The notes under the pieces were generated by a model, which did not search any database, had not been told where the DNA came from, and saw only the letters and a program-made list of their open reading frames with translations. A DNA stretch of 64,000 nt from UBA1309 sp047605645 (lineage in GTDB: Bacteria > Bacteroidota > Bacteroidia > Bacteroidales > Dysgonomonadaceae), in NCBI GenBank assembly GCA_047605645.1, contig JASGFJ010000008.1, positions 1 through 64,000 on the forward strand, written 5' to 3'. The position numbers and the translations under genes were made by a program. Shown here in pieces: positions 1 through 9,135 of the stretch. How positions within the stretch are numbered: position 1 is the first letter of the stretch; every line of letters begins with the position of its first letter.

Positions 1-231
1 TATGTCGATTTAACTTTACCGAAAAATGACGATTTAAAATTTGCTTATTACAATTTTCCTTACTTTGGTATCTGGTCAGCTAGAGATGCAAATTTTGTTT
101 GCCTGGAGCCGTGGGCGGGCATAGCTGATTTTGAACATCATAACGGAAACCTGACACAAAAGTTCGGAATGATAAGCCTTCCTCCAAACGGGCAATGGAA
201 AGCCGAATGGAGTGTAGAACTACAAGCGTAA
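1..231 (+). CDS. Aldose 1-epimerase family protein, C-terminal 76 residues
   Basis: Open from the first base of the window to a TAA stop, so only the C-terminus is present. The residues FPYFGIWS and VCLEPWAGIADF, followed by a short HNGNLTQKFG segment and an LPP-G turn, match the end of the LacX/galactose-mutarotase-like beta-sandwich family. These enzymes interconvert alpha and beta anomers of hexoses or hexose phosphates in the cytoplasm. The gene is followed by a strong hairpin terminator and faces the convergent polysaccharide locus, so it is probably unrelated to it. The sugar specificity cannot be told from this fragment. Confidence 0.8.
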   Translation, partial: YVDLTLPKNDDLKFAYYNFPYFGIWSARDANFVCLEPWAGIADFEHHNGNLTQKFGMISLPPNGQWKAEWSVELQA

Positions 232-252
232 CTTATTCTCAAGATGAAATGT

Positions 253-298
253 AAAAAAAGTGTGTTTCCTGTTCAAGATGCAGGAAACACACTTTTTT
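253..298. terminator. Bidirectional intrinsic terminator
   Basis: Perfect 18-bp inverted repeat: A-run plus GTGTGTTTCCTG, a 9-nt loop, then CAGGAAACACAC plus a T-run. The A-run and T-run flank both sides, so the hairpin can end the rightward epimerase transcript and the leftward polysaccharide operon. Confidence 0.9.
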
Positions 299-510
299 AA
301 ATTCTCTTTTTCAAAGCTTATTTGAAGGGGAAGATTTGAGCGAAACCCGAAGGTTTAACTTCAATCTATTTAACAAGACATACAGCAAGACACTTCGAGA
401 AGATGAATATCCGCATAAAACAAAACATGCAAGAAGTACTGAGACTTATTTTAGTCTTGTACTATATCTGATCTATATTTTCGTCTTATCGATAAGTGAT
501 TATACATTAT

Positions 511-1632
511 TTATTTCAACAGTTCTTTATATAATTGAGTAAACTGACTTTGCTCCTGTTCAACTGTAAAATATTGCTCAACTCTCTCTTTTGCCGCCCG
601 GGCATATTTTAATCGTAATTCTGTATCAGACAAAAGTGTATCCAGGGCTTCTGCAAATTTCTCTGCATTTCTGTTCTCAACTTCTATTCCTGTTACTCCA
701 TTTAAAGAAACTTCATTCACTCCGGATCCCTCAATAGTGAAAGTCACAGGTGCACACAGGGAATACATACCCTCAGCTAATGCCAATCCAAAAGCTTCAT
801 TTTTCGTTATTGAGGGAAAGGCAAAGATGTCAGCAGCATGTAGATAGCAACGCAAATCGTCTTCAGACAATCTATCGACAAAGAAAACCCTCGAAGAATC
901 GGTCTTAACCTTCAACTCATCTGTCATAGGACCTTTGCCTGCTATAACAAACACACACTCTTGACGTACGTGCTTTTCCGCATCCAATAAGTAGTCCAAT
1001 CCTTTATAGGGGACATGGCGACCAATAAAGAAAATTATATTCCGATTATCATACCTCGACTTTATTCTTGCAATCTTCTCTAGATCTCCGTCCTGAATTT
1101 CCAGCCGCCCCGTCTGAATTCCGTTATAAATCACCTTGACTTTGTCCATAAAGGGAGTCAAAGGCTTTGAGGACTCTGCATATTCATTACTTGTGACAAT
1201 AATAACATCTGCTCGCCTGAGTAGCCTTTTTTCAACTCCTTTCAGAAGCATATATAAATATTTCTGCTTCACAATATCGAGATGCCAATGAACAATAAGC
1301 TTGGTTTTCTTAGGCAATAATAAATTCAAAAAGCTAGCAACGAACAGATTCGGATGATGAAAATGAATAGCATCCGGCTGCCATCCTTTAATAATTCTCT
1401 TAAGGATAGGGTAATATCTTAAAGAAAGTGATTGGCTAGCTATTTTAGCAAAACAATTAACCCGAATAACCTTAATGTCATTTACATAATCTTTCCTATT
1501 GCCTTTTTCATGATTAAAAGCAAGAACTTTATTTTCAAAGTCAGTCAAACCCTCAGCTATGTCTTGGGCGACAACTTCAGTACCTCCACGGAACGGGAAA
1601 TAATATTTTGAAATATGTAATATTCTTTTCAT
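511..1632 (-). CDS. Glycosyltransferase family 4 (last gene of polysaccharide operon)
   Basis: A 373-residue GT-B fold transferase. The N-terminal half has the typical YFPFRGGTEVVAQ donor-domain start and an IHFHHPN acceptor-side segment. The C-terminal Glycos_transf_1 half has FIGRHVPYKGLDYLL and the EAFGLALAEGM nucleotide-sugar-binding E-x7-E motif. It should retain configuration when transferring one sugar to a lipid-linked repeat unit at the inner face of the cytoplasmic membrane. It is the promoter-distal gene of a leftward operon, 45 nt after the preceding GT4. Donor and linkage cannot be read from the sequence. Confidence 0.9.
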   Translation of the reverse strand: MKRILHISKYYFPFRGGTEVVAQDIAEGLTDFENKVLAFNHEKGNRKDYVNDIKVIRVNCFAKIASQSLSLRYYPILKRIIKGWQPDAIHFHHPNLFVASFLNLLLPKKTKLIVHWHLDIVKQKYLYMLLKGVEKRLLRRADVIIVTSNEYAESSKPLTPFMDKVKVIYNGIQTGRLEIQDGDLEKIARIKSRYDNRNIIFFIGRHVPYKGLDYLLDAEKHVRQECVFVIAGKGPMTDELKVKTDSSRVFFVDRLSEDDLRCYLHAADIFAFPSITKNEAFGLALAEGMYSLCAPVTFTIEGSGVNEVSLNGVTGIEVENRNAEKFAEALDTLLSDTELRLKYARAAKERVEQYFTVEQEQSQFTQLYKELLK

Positions 1633-1677
1633 CGAAAATAGTGATAAGAGGTTAAAATATTATTTTATAAGACTATA

Positions 1678-2769
1678 TTAATTAATCAGGCTATATAGTA
1701 ATGATATATGTTTCTCAATAGCCGCATTCCATGAGAACATCTTAATTCGCTCCTTCGACTTAATTTTTAATTCTTCCACAAGCTTAACATCATTGCATAA
1801 GATCTCAACCGCATTAGCAATACTTACTATATCTCTGGGATCAAAATATATTACACAGCCGTTGCATATTTCAGGCATACAAGCGCTATCGGAGCATAAT
1901 ACAATAGTACCAAAAGCCATTGCTTCTAATGGAGGTAAACCAAAGCCTTCATAGAATGAAGGAAAGATCAAAGCCTTAGCATTGAAATACAAATCGGATA
2001 ATTCATTATCTGAAATATAGCCGGTAAAAACAACTCGCTTTTCTAATATAGGGTTATTCGTAACAAGATTTAATATTTCATCATCCCCATTAATAAAACC
2101 ATCTCTCTTTCCTACAATAATAAATTTCAAATCGGACTCTGGTCTTTTCTCTATAAAGAGAGCAAAACCCTTCAATGCGTTTTTCAAATTTTTATGAGGT
2201 TTGATGTTCCCAACAAAAAGTAAGTAATCTTCGTCATTCTCCTGCTCAGTAGTTAATGTTCCTATTTGATTCACTCCATTATAGATAACTTCGATCTTGG
2301 TTTTTTTGTCAAAATTAGTCAATCGAAGTAGTTCGTCACGAGAAAAGTTCGAAACAGTTACAACCTTATCGGATTTAGATAAAGCTGCTTTGTAAACAAG
2401 ATCTGCATATAAGCGTTCTTTTATACTCAGTTTGCTTTTAAAGGCTAAATGATACGCATCATGTATTGTAACCAATCTTCGTCTAGCTTTTATTGGAAAT
2501 ATCGGAATATTGAAATGCGGAGACCAGAACAGATCACACGAACTTATTACTTGAGGATACATTAATTGTTCTTTAATAGTATAAATTCCAGAAACAAATT
2601 CGATTATACTAACATTGTCTATTCCGCTCAACTCAGATAACTGGCTAGGAGATCCAAGCAAGTCAAAAGAACAATTTGGCATCTGAATTATAGCTGGAAT
2701 AATATTTTGTAAATATCTGCCAATCCCTGAAGCCTGATACATTCGACAATCAATAACAATTCGTTGCAT
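1678..2769 (-). CDS. Glycosyltransferase family 4
   Basis: A 363-residue GT4 enzyme. It starts MQRIVIDCRMYQASGIGRYL, a form typical of mannosyl- or rhamnosyltransferases of the WbpX/WbdB type. The C-terminal domain has LFVGNIKPHKNLKNAL, a PSFYEGFGLPPLEAMA donor-site motif (E-x7-E) and a following LCSDSACMPEICN segment. It lies in the polysaccharide operon, separated from the upstream GT4 by 134 nt. It probably adds one residue of the repeat unit. The family is clear; the sugar is inferred only loosely from family resemblance. Confidence 0.9.
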   Translation of the reverse strand: MQRIVIDCRMYQASGIGRYLQNIIPAIIQMPNCSFDLLGSPSQLSELSGIDNVSIIEFVSGIYTIKEQLMYPQVISSCDLFWSPHFNIPIFPIKARRRLVTIHDAYHLAFKSKLSIKERLYADLVYKAALSKSDKVVTVSNFSRDELLRLTNFDKKTKIEVIYNGVNQIGTLTTEQENDEDYLLFVGNIKPHKNLKNALKGFALFIEKRPESDLKFIIVGKRDGFINGDDEILNLVTNNPILEKRVVFTGYISDNELSDLYFNAKALIFPSFYEGFGLPPLEAMAFGTIVLCSDSACMPEICNGCVIYFDPRDIVSIANAVEILCNDVKLVEELKIKSKERIKMFSWNAAIEKHISLLYSLIN

Positions 2770-2903
2770 TATTCTTTAGTTTAAGTTAAGATTCAAATAG
2801 CTATGAGTTATATACATTATCCATTTTCACAATTAAGGTTTTTTCCAAGGATATAGCAAGTAATAGAAATAACTAAAATATTTAATATATATGATAAGTA
2901 AAA

Positions 2904-3995
2904 TTAGATATTAAGCCAACTTTGAAATTGTTTCAAAAATTGAGCACTTTGTAAATCTGCTTCTTTCTTATACAAGTCTATTTGCTTTTGTTCCGAAGAT
3001 TTTGTTGCATGAATTACTTCTAAAATAGTCTTTTTATATTCGGCTGAATCATTCGGTTGAATAAAACGACCTTGACCATAACAAGCCTCTATAGTTTCGG
3101 GAATATTAGAAGTAATAACTTCTATACCACAATGAACAGCTTCCCTTACAGGCATTCCAAAGCCCTCATAAATAGAAGGGAAAAGAAAAATAGAAGCTCC
3201 ATTATAAATATAAGGAAGGTCGTGCTCTTCAATATATCCTAATCTGATAACATTTTCTTTGTTGGATTCACATAAATCTAAAATTGTTTTATTTTTCCAC
3301 CCAGATGTTCCAACAATAACTAATTTATACTTTGCTTTTACATCTTCAGATAAGCTATTATAGACATTTATAGTATGTCTCAAGTTTTTTCTCGGTTCGA
3401 GTGTACCTACCGTAAGGAAATAGGAATAGTGAATATTATATTTGTCCAATATAGTTTTGACATTCTTGTCGTCTATTTTTTTAAAATGTTTATCAGTTGG
3501 AGGATTTATTATAGACTGTACTTTACATCCTAAATAAGAAAATATTTTATCGGCTGATCCTTGAGAATTAGTTATAATATAATCAGTTCTTCTTGCATCT
3601 TGTTTCATAAAAACTAGATGAGTAAAGAACTGTAGTGTTCCCATCATACTAGGAACAATTTTATAATTGAGATCATGAATTACGGATATATATTTAGTCT
3701 TACTTGTTAAATATGGTTGAATTCCAGAACATGACCAATAATAATCAAAAGCAAATTTAGATATAAAGAAACTGCCACGTGTCTTAAGCCAAACAGTGAA
3801 ATTCAAATTACTAAAAATTTCTTTATCGACTATTTTTATCACATTTAAATCTTCCGGGATTGAAAAATCTTTGTTGCAAATTATATATACATCACAATTG
3901 GGAATACTTGTTACTAATCTTATCAAGGAAAGCAAGTACTTTGCAACCCCCGTATAAGACATTGTAAATGGATTACCATCAATAGCTATTTTCAT
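2904..3995 (-). CDS. Glycosyltransferase family 4
   Basis: A 363-residue GT4 protein similar in layout to its neighbour: MKIAIDGNPFTMSYTGVAKY at the N-terminus, TVGTLEPRKNLRHTI near residue 195, and PSIYEGFGMPVREAVHCG as the donor-binding loop. The two consecutive GT4 genes share these motif positions, suggesting paralogues, but their sequences are well diverged. It starts 8 nt after the stop of the EpsG-like polymerase gene, so translation is probably coupled. Its role is likely repeat-unit assembly on undecaprenyl diphosphate in the cytoplasm. Confidence 0.9.
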   Translation of the reverse strand: MKIAIDGNPFTMSYTGVAKYLLSLIRLVTSIPNCDVYIICNKDFSIPEDLNVIKIVDKEIFSNLNFTVWLKTRGSFFISKFAFDYYWSCSGIQPYLTSKTKYISVIHDLNYKIVPSMMGTLQFFTHLVFMKQDARRTDYIITNSQGSADKIFSYLGCKVQSIINPPTDKHFKKIDDKNVKTILDKYNIHYSYFLTVGTLEPRKNLRHTINVYNSLSEDVKAKYKLVIVGTSGWKNKTILDLCESNKENVIRLGYIEEHDLPYIYNGASIFLFPSIYEGFGMPVREAVHCGIEVITSNIPETIEACYGQGRFIQPNDSAEYKKTILEVIHATKSSEQKQIDLYKKEADLQSAQFLKQFQSWLNI

Positions 3996-4003
3996 GTTAT
4001 TTT

Positions 4004-5233
4004 TTATTGATTATTAATTATCCGATAGCCTTTACTTTGCATTATTGCCTCTCTACTTTTATAGTTTTCTATGCCAAAAATCAGATTGTCATATTTAGTT
4101 AATATATTGCTGTTTGCGTTTATTATCTTCATTAATGAGAATAATACGAATGTAGGAATAAATATAAGATACTTCTTTTTCTTATCCAATAGTTCAAATA
4201 TATTAGGATAAAGTATCCAATAGCAAGGCACAAATAGCATTGGAATCCGTTCGACAAGAACAGAAATTTCGCTGCAATAAAAATACACAATAAAGTACAA
4301 GACAAAAAGGTTTATAAATATTTGATTATAAGAATTCTGAATCACCATCTTTTTTCGAAAACTCATAAGAAGGATAAATGTAAACACTCGTTCCAGATAA
4401 CTTAGCCGAAAGATATTGAACGATTTCGAATACAAATCACTTTCAGAATATAGCTGTATTAACATGGAAATCCGTCCTCCTAAAAATTTACCGAAAATAT
4501 TAAGAATAGACTCAATGTAATTTACTTGAAACAATACAATAATAAGTCCAATTACAAATATTCCCCAATAGACAATATTGCTCCAATTCTTGTGAAGAAT
4601 AAAATATAATGGAAAATATATTATTGCACTAGAATGCAGTAAATAACCTAGAGTATTAAGTAAAAAATAAGGAACTGCTTTTCGAGCTTGTAAATATTGC
4701 AAGGATATCAAAAATAATAGGATTGCTTTAATATTTCGGATAAGATTAGCTTCCAAGCCGATACCTTCAAAGACTAAAAAACAAAGAAATCCCAACACGT
4801 AGTATCTGGTATGTTTTTTGAAAAACAGATGTAAAATAACGAAATCAATAATAGAATTTATAAAGACATAAATATGATAATCCGGGAAAAATGACTTTAT
4901 AATCATAGTGAAGTAAATAAACCCTATCTCGATACCTTTTTGCCCAGCTCGAACATCAGTGGTCACATCACTAAGAAACTTGTATTTGAAGGGTGCTAAT
5001 ATGTCTCCACCCCAAATCGTCGGTACTTTTTCAAAGAAAGGGTAATAGGTCGCCCAATCTGTATAAATATACCCTCTTAATCCAAAAAACAATATCATAC
5101 TGACGAAAATTGTTCTTTGGATATCTCTTTCCTTTATTAATGTCTTTTTTCTTATCTCTAAGAAAAATAAAAATAAGACGAAAATAAAAAGACATACATA
5201 AGGTATAGAATATGCATAACTATATGCAGGCAT
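4004..5233 (-). CDS. EpsG-type polysaccharide polymerase (Wzy)
   Basis: A 409-residue multi-pass membrane protein with about ten hydrophobic segments. The opening (IPYVCLFIFVLFLFFLEI), a loop containing RGYIYTDWATYYPFF, and a conserved GIEIGFIYFTMIIK segment after it follow the EpsG pattern. EpsG proteins join lipid-linked repeat units on the outer face of the inner membrane. It is the only polymerase candidate in the locus and lies between transferase genes, as is usual for wzy. Base composition is very AT-rich, like its GT neighbours and unlike the rml genes, which suggests the variable part of the locus was acquired separately. Confidence 0.85.
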   Translation of the reverse strand: MPAYSYAYSIPYVCLFIFVLFLFFLEIRKKTLIKERDIQRTIFVSMILFFGLRGYIYTDWATYYPFFEKVPTIWGGDILAPFKYKFLSDVTTDVRAGQKGIEIGFIYFTMIIKSFFPDYHIYVFINSIIDFVILHLFFKKHTRYYVLGFLCFLVFEGIGLEANLIRNIKAILLFLISLQYLQARKAVPYFLLNTLGYLLHSSAIIYFPLYFILHKNWSNIVYWGIFVIGLIIVLFQVNYIESILNIFGKFLGGRISMLIQLYSESDLYSKSFNIFRLSYLERVFTFILLMSFRKKMVIQNSYNQIFINLFVLYFIVYFYCSEISVLVERIPMLFVPCYWILYPNIFELLDKKKKYLIFIPTFVLFSLMKIINANSNILTKYDNLIFGIENYKSREAIMQSKGYRIINNQ

Positions 5234-5286
5234 TTGATAAAAAATTATTTGTAAAATAATATGGATGAATATATGACAAAAGTTCT

Positions 5287-6189
5287 TTATTCAACCCTCT
5301 TTATATATAGTTTAAAACCTTCAATATATGATTTTAATGACAAACTCCATTTTTGCCGAGGCCACTTAAAATACAACACAAAAAAAGTGTAGAAGAAGTT
5401 TAGCAATATGACATACAAAGCATATAATAAACTATAATTCTTCAAAGAGAAATAAACTATATTTCGGGACAAATATTTTACCGAAAAATCACTCATTTGC
5501 CCTGTAGAAGTTGATTCTTTATGATGAACAAGAGAACTTGGTACATACCACAACCTTTTGTTGAATTTATTTAATGCACGATAAACAAAATCTGAATCGT
5601 CATAATATACGAAATAGTTTTCATCCATGAAACCAACGTGTTCAAATACTTCATTTCGAATTAACATGAAACATGTAGGAGCGTATCCTACTTGTCGCTC
5701 GTTATCGTATTGGCCTATATCATCTTCCCGCATTCCATAGTGAAGAGTATGCCCTGTTGACTTTTGAAAATATCCTCCCGCAGCCCAAATTTTTATAGTA
5801 TCATAAAAATAAATCTTAGGGACAGCCATATCTGCTTTTCTTGTTTCAAGTCCTATCAGCAAATTTTCAATTGTATCTCTTTCAATTGTTATATCGTTGT
5901 TAGACAATAATACAAGATCGCAGCCATCCTCAATCGCACGCTTTATACCAATATTATTACCCTTTGCAACTCCATAATTGCATTCGTTTTCAATGATAAC
6001 TGTTGCAAATTTCACATCGAGAGCAAGCTCCTTGCTTAAAGCTAAGGAATTGTCCGGAGACTTATTGTCAATAACATACAAGATAAAATTTTTGTATGTT
6101 TGTTCTCCAAGAGTTACGAAAAATTCTTTAAGAACGGAGTCACTGTTATACAATACGGTTACGATACCGATTTTTTGTGATTGATCCAT
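5287..6189 (-). CDS. Glycosyltransferase family 2, rhamnosyltransferase-like
   Basis: A 300-residue GT-A transferase. It starts with IGIVTVLYNSDSVLKEFF, followed by NYGVAKGNNIGIKRAIE and LLSNNDI, the DxD-like donor/metal region. The acceptor part has GYAPTCFMLIRNEVFEHVG, ENYFVYYDDSDFVYR and a conserved HHKESTS, the pattern of WbbL/RfbF-like rhamnosyltransferases. Two hydrophobic stretches near residues 250-275 suggest membrane association. As dTDP-rhamnose or a derivative is made in this operon, transfer of that sugar is plausible; this is inference from family and context. Confidence 0.88.
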   Translation of the reverse strand: MDQSQKIGIVTVLYNSDSVLKEFFVTLGEQTYKNFILYVIDNKSPDNSLALSKELALDVKFATVIIENECNYGVAKGNNIGIKRAIEDGCDLVLLSNNDITIERDTIENLLIGLETRKADMAVPKIYFYDTIKIWAAGGYFQKSTGHTLHYGMREDDIGQYDNERQVGYAPTCFMLIRNEVFEHVGFMDENYFVYYDDSDFVYRALNKFNKRLWYVPSSLVHHKESTSTGQMSDFSVKYLSRNIVYFSLKNYSLLYALYVILLNFFYTFFVLYFKWPRQKWSLSLKSYIEGFKLYIKRVE

Positions 6190-6694
6190 AAATATTGTTT
6201 CTAAATTTTATCTTCCTAACTGATATTTTGCTTAATATATAAGAAAAGGACTCTTCTATAAATGCAACCTTCTTCAACAAATATCTTATTTACAAGAAAA
6301 TTTGTATAGCTACCAGAGTCTTTCAGTATAATTGTCTCTATCAATATCAAGAATAGGCAACTGGGCTAAAAACTCTAAAACATCATTTTCTACAACAGCG
6401 ATTTTACGACTGTGACTAATAGATGTTTGCCCACAAAGAATCACGTTTCTCATCGTATTCCAGATGTCCAATGAGGAGAACCCTTGTCAAATATTGAAAC
6501 GTCTTCCAAATAGGATAAGAACTATTCCAGATTAAATCCTGTTTGAATTCTATTTCAGCAGAACTCTGCATACGAAACGTCTTTATTTTTCTCGAATATC
6601 GGCACTTTAACCTATTGATTAAAACGCAACTGTCCAACATCCAAGACGACCTGTTCCAGATTAAGTCTAATGACAAATTAAAAAATTTATCATA
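6190..6694. other. Gap in polysaccharide operon holding decayed coding DNA
   Basis: A 505-bp stretch between the GT2 and epimerase genes with no intact gene. On the minus strand short open pieces look protein-like, for example one reading ENDVLEFLAQLPILDID near 6340-6400 and an 86-codon piece at 6416-6676. They lie in different frames and are interrupted by stops. I cannot assign a family. It is best explained as the relic of a gene, perhaps a transferase, lost from the locus. Confidence 0.4.
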
Positions 6695-7831
6695 TCATTT
6701 GTACAATCCCTTCTTTCTCATTTCTTCAATCGAATGCTCGTACTTATCTTCAGGAATCACTTGACTATCGACCCACTGAGTAAAGGCGCCTATCCCTTGT
6801 TCAAAATTCCATTTTGGCTCAAATCCAAGTTCTAACTTAATCTTTGAAATATCTGCAAAGTTGTGCCTTATATCGCCTAATCTATAGTTTCCAGAAACAG
6901 AAATCGGAACTTTTATACCATAAGACGAAGACAGTGTTTTTGCCACTGTCACAACGTCAGTCGCTACTCCTGTACCAACATTGTAAATCTGACCATTCGC
7001 TTCATCCTTTTCCAATCCTAAGATAGTGGCATCTGCAACATCGTCTATAAACACAAAGTCACGAGTTTCTTCGCCATCTTCAAATATATTTATTGAGTTT
7101 CCATTCTTGAGCCGGGTAGAAAAAATTGACAGTATGCCGGTATATGGGTTAGATAGCGATTGTCCTGGTCCATACACATTTTGATACCTGTATCCGACTG
7201 CAGCAATTCCAAGAGATTTACAGACTGTCATTACCATTTGTTCCTGATTTTGCTTTGTGATCCCGTATACTGAAGTCGGGTGTATCTTACTGTCCTCTGT
7301 TGTTGGCAGTATTCTAACGGTATGGTAGCATAACGGACATTTACATGCGAAATCACCTCTTGACATATACTCTTCGGTCCTTTCTGTTGGATATACGATA
7401 CCGTGTTTGGGACATTCATATTTACCTTCTCCATAAATTGCACGTGAAGACGCTATTACAACTTTTTTAACTTGATTGGGGACATTGGCTAAGATGTCTA
7501 ACATAAGCGCAGTTCCTCCAATGTTAACATCAACATACTTTTTAATTTCATACATAGATTGCCCCGTACCTGTTTCAGCAGCCAAGTGAATTATGGCATT
7601 TTGATCTTTCAAGGCATCTATCCAAGCCTGATGGGATGTAACCGATCCTTTGATAAAGTGTACCTTACCTTTTATTTTTTGAAATAAGGGTGAAGTTTCT
7701 TCAGGATTATCACCGTGAATTTGTGGGGACAAATTATCCAATACGGTTACTTTATAACCTTTTTCAGTTAGCTTTAAAGCTATGTTTGAGCCTATAAATC
7801 CAGCTCCACCAGTTATCAATATGTTTCTCAT
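6695..7831 (-). CDS. NAD-dependent sugar epimerase, dTDP-L-rhamnose 4-epimerase-like with Cys cluster
   Basis: A 378-residue extended short-chain dehydrogenase/reductase. It has the Rossmann GGAGFIGS at the N-terminus, then LDNLSPQIHG, catalytic S-R-A region SSRAIYG and Y-x3-K (VYGITK). Between them, near residues 140-170, is an insertion with CPKHG and CKCPLC, a zinc-ribbon-like Cys set. That insertion and the NLSPQ-HG motif resemble the WbiB-type dTDP-L-rhamnose 4-epimerase, which forms dTDP-6-deoxy-L-talose. It sits in the same operon as rmlBCA, giving it a natural substrate. Alternative: an epimerase acting on another 6-deoxy sugar nucleotide. The stop is 18 nt inside the region flanking the decayed gap. 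Confidence 0.8.
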   Translation of the reverse strand: MRNILITGGAGFIGSNIALKLTEKGYKVTVLDNLSPQIHGDNPEETSPLFQKIKGKVHFIKGSVTSHQAWIDALKDQNAIIHLAAETGTGQSMYEIKKYVDVNIGGTALMLDILANVPNQVKKVVIASSRAIYGEGKYECPKHGIVYPTERTEEYMSRGDFACKCPLCYHTVRILPTTEDSKIHPTSVYGITKQNQEQMVMTVCKSLGIAAVGYRYQNVYGPGQSLSNPYTGILSIFSTRLKNGNSINIFEDGEETRDFVFIDDVADATILGLEKDEANGQIYNVGTGVATDVVTVAKTLSSSYGIKVPISVSGNYRLGDIRHNFADISKIKLELGFEPKWNFEQGIGAFTQWVDSQVIPEDKYEHSIEEMRKKGLYK

Positions 7832-7835
7832 AATT

Positions 7836-8468
7836 CTATAAAGTTATCTTGGCATCTATTCTTAACCAAGCTTGTTTTTCAAATGAATATCTTTTAATAA
7901 TTTTCGCAGGCGCGCCAACTATTACGCAATAGTCCGGATATGTTCCTGAAACAACACTATTCGCTCCGACAGTACAATGTTTTCCAATAGTTGTGCCTGG
8001 CAGAATTACTGCATTGTTATATATTTTACAATCTTCTCCAATTGATACAGGACTAACCTGAATGTCTTGATGCTCAATAGGAGTATGAATATCATCATAA
8101 CGATGATGTATATCGGTAATAGTTACATTTGCAGCAATAGCCGTATTCTTACCAATTTTAACAAGATTAGCACAAGTCAAATGAAGATTTTGTTCGATAC
8201 AAACATTATCTTCAAAAATAATTTTAGGGGTAAAGATTTGTTTCCCATATTTTGAGATACCCTCTATACGAGCATTATCTCGAACAAATACATTGTTATG
8301 CATAATAATGTATTCTGGTGTAAATTGCATTGTTTTCATAATTATGCACCTCTTACCAATTTGCTTAATAAACAACTTGTACCAGAAGCTAGTCTTAATC
8401 CTAAGCAATTTGTATCTGATACATTGCTTATAAAAATAAAATTTACTCATCTCAATATTCTTTATCAC
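7836..8468 (-). CDS. Hexapeptide-repeat acyltransferase (left-handed beta-helix)
   Basis: A 210-residue protein with repeated hexapeptides such as IEQNLHLTCANLVKIGKNTAIAAN, then ITDIHH (catalytic His region), VSIGEDCKIYNNAVILPGTTIGKHCTVGANSVV and a closing GAPAKIIKRY. This is the WbbJ/WcaF-like O-acetyltransferase group, which moves acetyl from acetyl-CoA to a sugar. The listed start overlaps the upstream gene by 17 nt; an internal ATG at 8450 would remove the overlap and is equally plausible. It probably decorates the polysaccharide repeat unit or its nucleotide-sugar precursor. Confidence 0.85.
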   Translation of the reverse strand: MIKNIEMSKFYFYKQCIRYKLLRIKTSFWYKLFIKQIGKRCIIMKTMQFTPEYIIMHNNVFVRDNARIEGISKYGKQIFTPKIIFEDNVCIEQNLHLTCANLVKIGKNTAIAANVTITDIHHRYDDIHTPIEHQDIQVSPVSIGEDCKIYNNAVILPGTTIGKHCTVGANSVVSGTYPDYCVIVGAPAKIIKRYSFEKQAWLRIDAKITL

Positions 8469-9135
8469 AGTAAATTCTACAAAAATCTTTTATATTCAAA
8501 AATCTATCAGCATTTGCTTCAATCCAATCTAAGTTTTTATCCCACCATTTTGATTTAATCAAAGTGTCAATATCTTCTTGTTCAAATCTTTTTCGGATCT
8601 GACGAGCAGGAATACCTCCAACTATGGTATATGGTTCAACATTCGACGTTACAACAGAGTTTGCTCCAATAATTGCTCCATCTCCAATAGATACCCCATC
8701 AGCAATCACAACATTGGCACATACCCATACATCATTGCCAATTCGAACGTTACGTTCAGGATTATGAAAATCCCGTTCTTGAAAGTTTTTTATACAATAA
8801 GGTGGGTTTGAAAATAATGCGGGGTGCGTACTTACAAACGTATGTGTTGGGTGTTTTCCTGGTGCGGTTCTTACATTTGGCCCTATAGAACAGAATTTAC
8901 CTATTGTTGTTTCGCAAATCACAGAGCTATCAGATATGTAAGAGAAATCCCCAACAGAAGAATTAATAACATGAACGTTTTGCCCGATCCAATTATATTC
9001 ACCAAACTTCACCTCTGAGAGTTTTGATTTATATCCAACTCTAAGATACTTATACTTTCTTTGATATTTTATTTTCGTTATCAGCCATTTCATGTATTCA
9101 TAAATGGGATTTTGCAAATAGGATTTATCAAACAT
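8452..9135 (-). CDS. CatB-like hexapeptide acetyltransferase
   Basis: A 227-residue xenobiotic/sugar acetyltransferase-like trimeric beta-helix protein. It has SVGDFSYISDSSVICETTIGKFCSIGPNV, then the catalytic-loop sequence APGKHPTHTFVSTHPALF and a C-terminal IGNDVWVCANVVIADGVSIGDGAIIGANSVV run ending GIPARQIRKRF. The H-P-T-H-T-F loop is typical of polysaccharide O-acetyltransferases related to Vat/CatB. It overlaps the flippase gene by 8 nt and the next acyltransferase by up to 17 nt, so the three are translationally linked. The likely role is O-acetylation of the exopolysaccharide. Confidence 0.87.
   Translation of the reverse strand: MFDKSYLQNPIYEYMKWLITKIKYQRKYKYLRVGYKSKLSEVKFGEYNWIGQNVHVINSSVGDFSYISDSSVICETTIGKFCSIGPNVRTAPGKHPTHTFVSTHPALFSNPPYCIKNFQERDFHNPERNVRIGNDVWVCANVVIADGVSIGDGAIIGANSVVTSNVEPYTIVGGIPARQIRKRFEQEDIDTLIKSKWWDKNLDWIEANADRFLNIKDFCRIYCDKEY

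Noticed and set aside
6416..6676. An 86-codon minus-strand ORF downstream of the epimerase gene
   Set aside because: No family likeness, overlapping frames also look partly coding; treated as part of a decayed interval.
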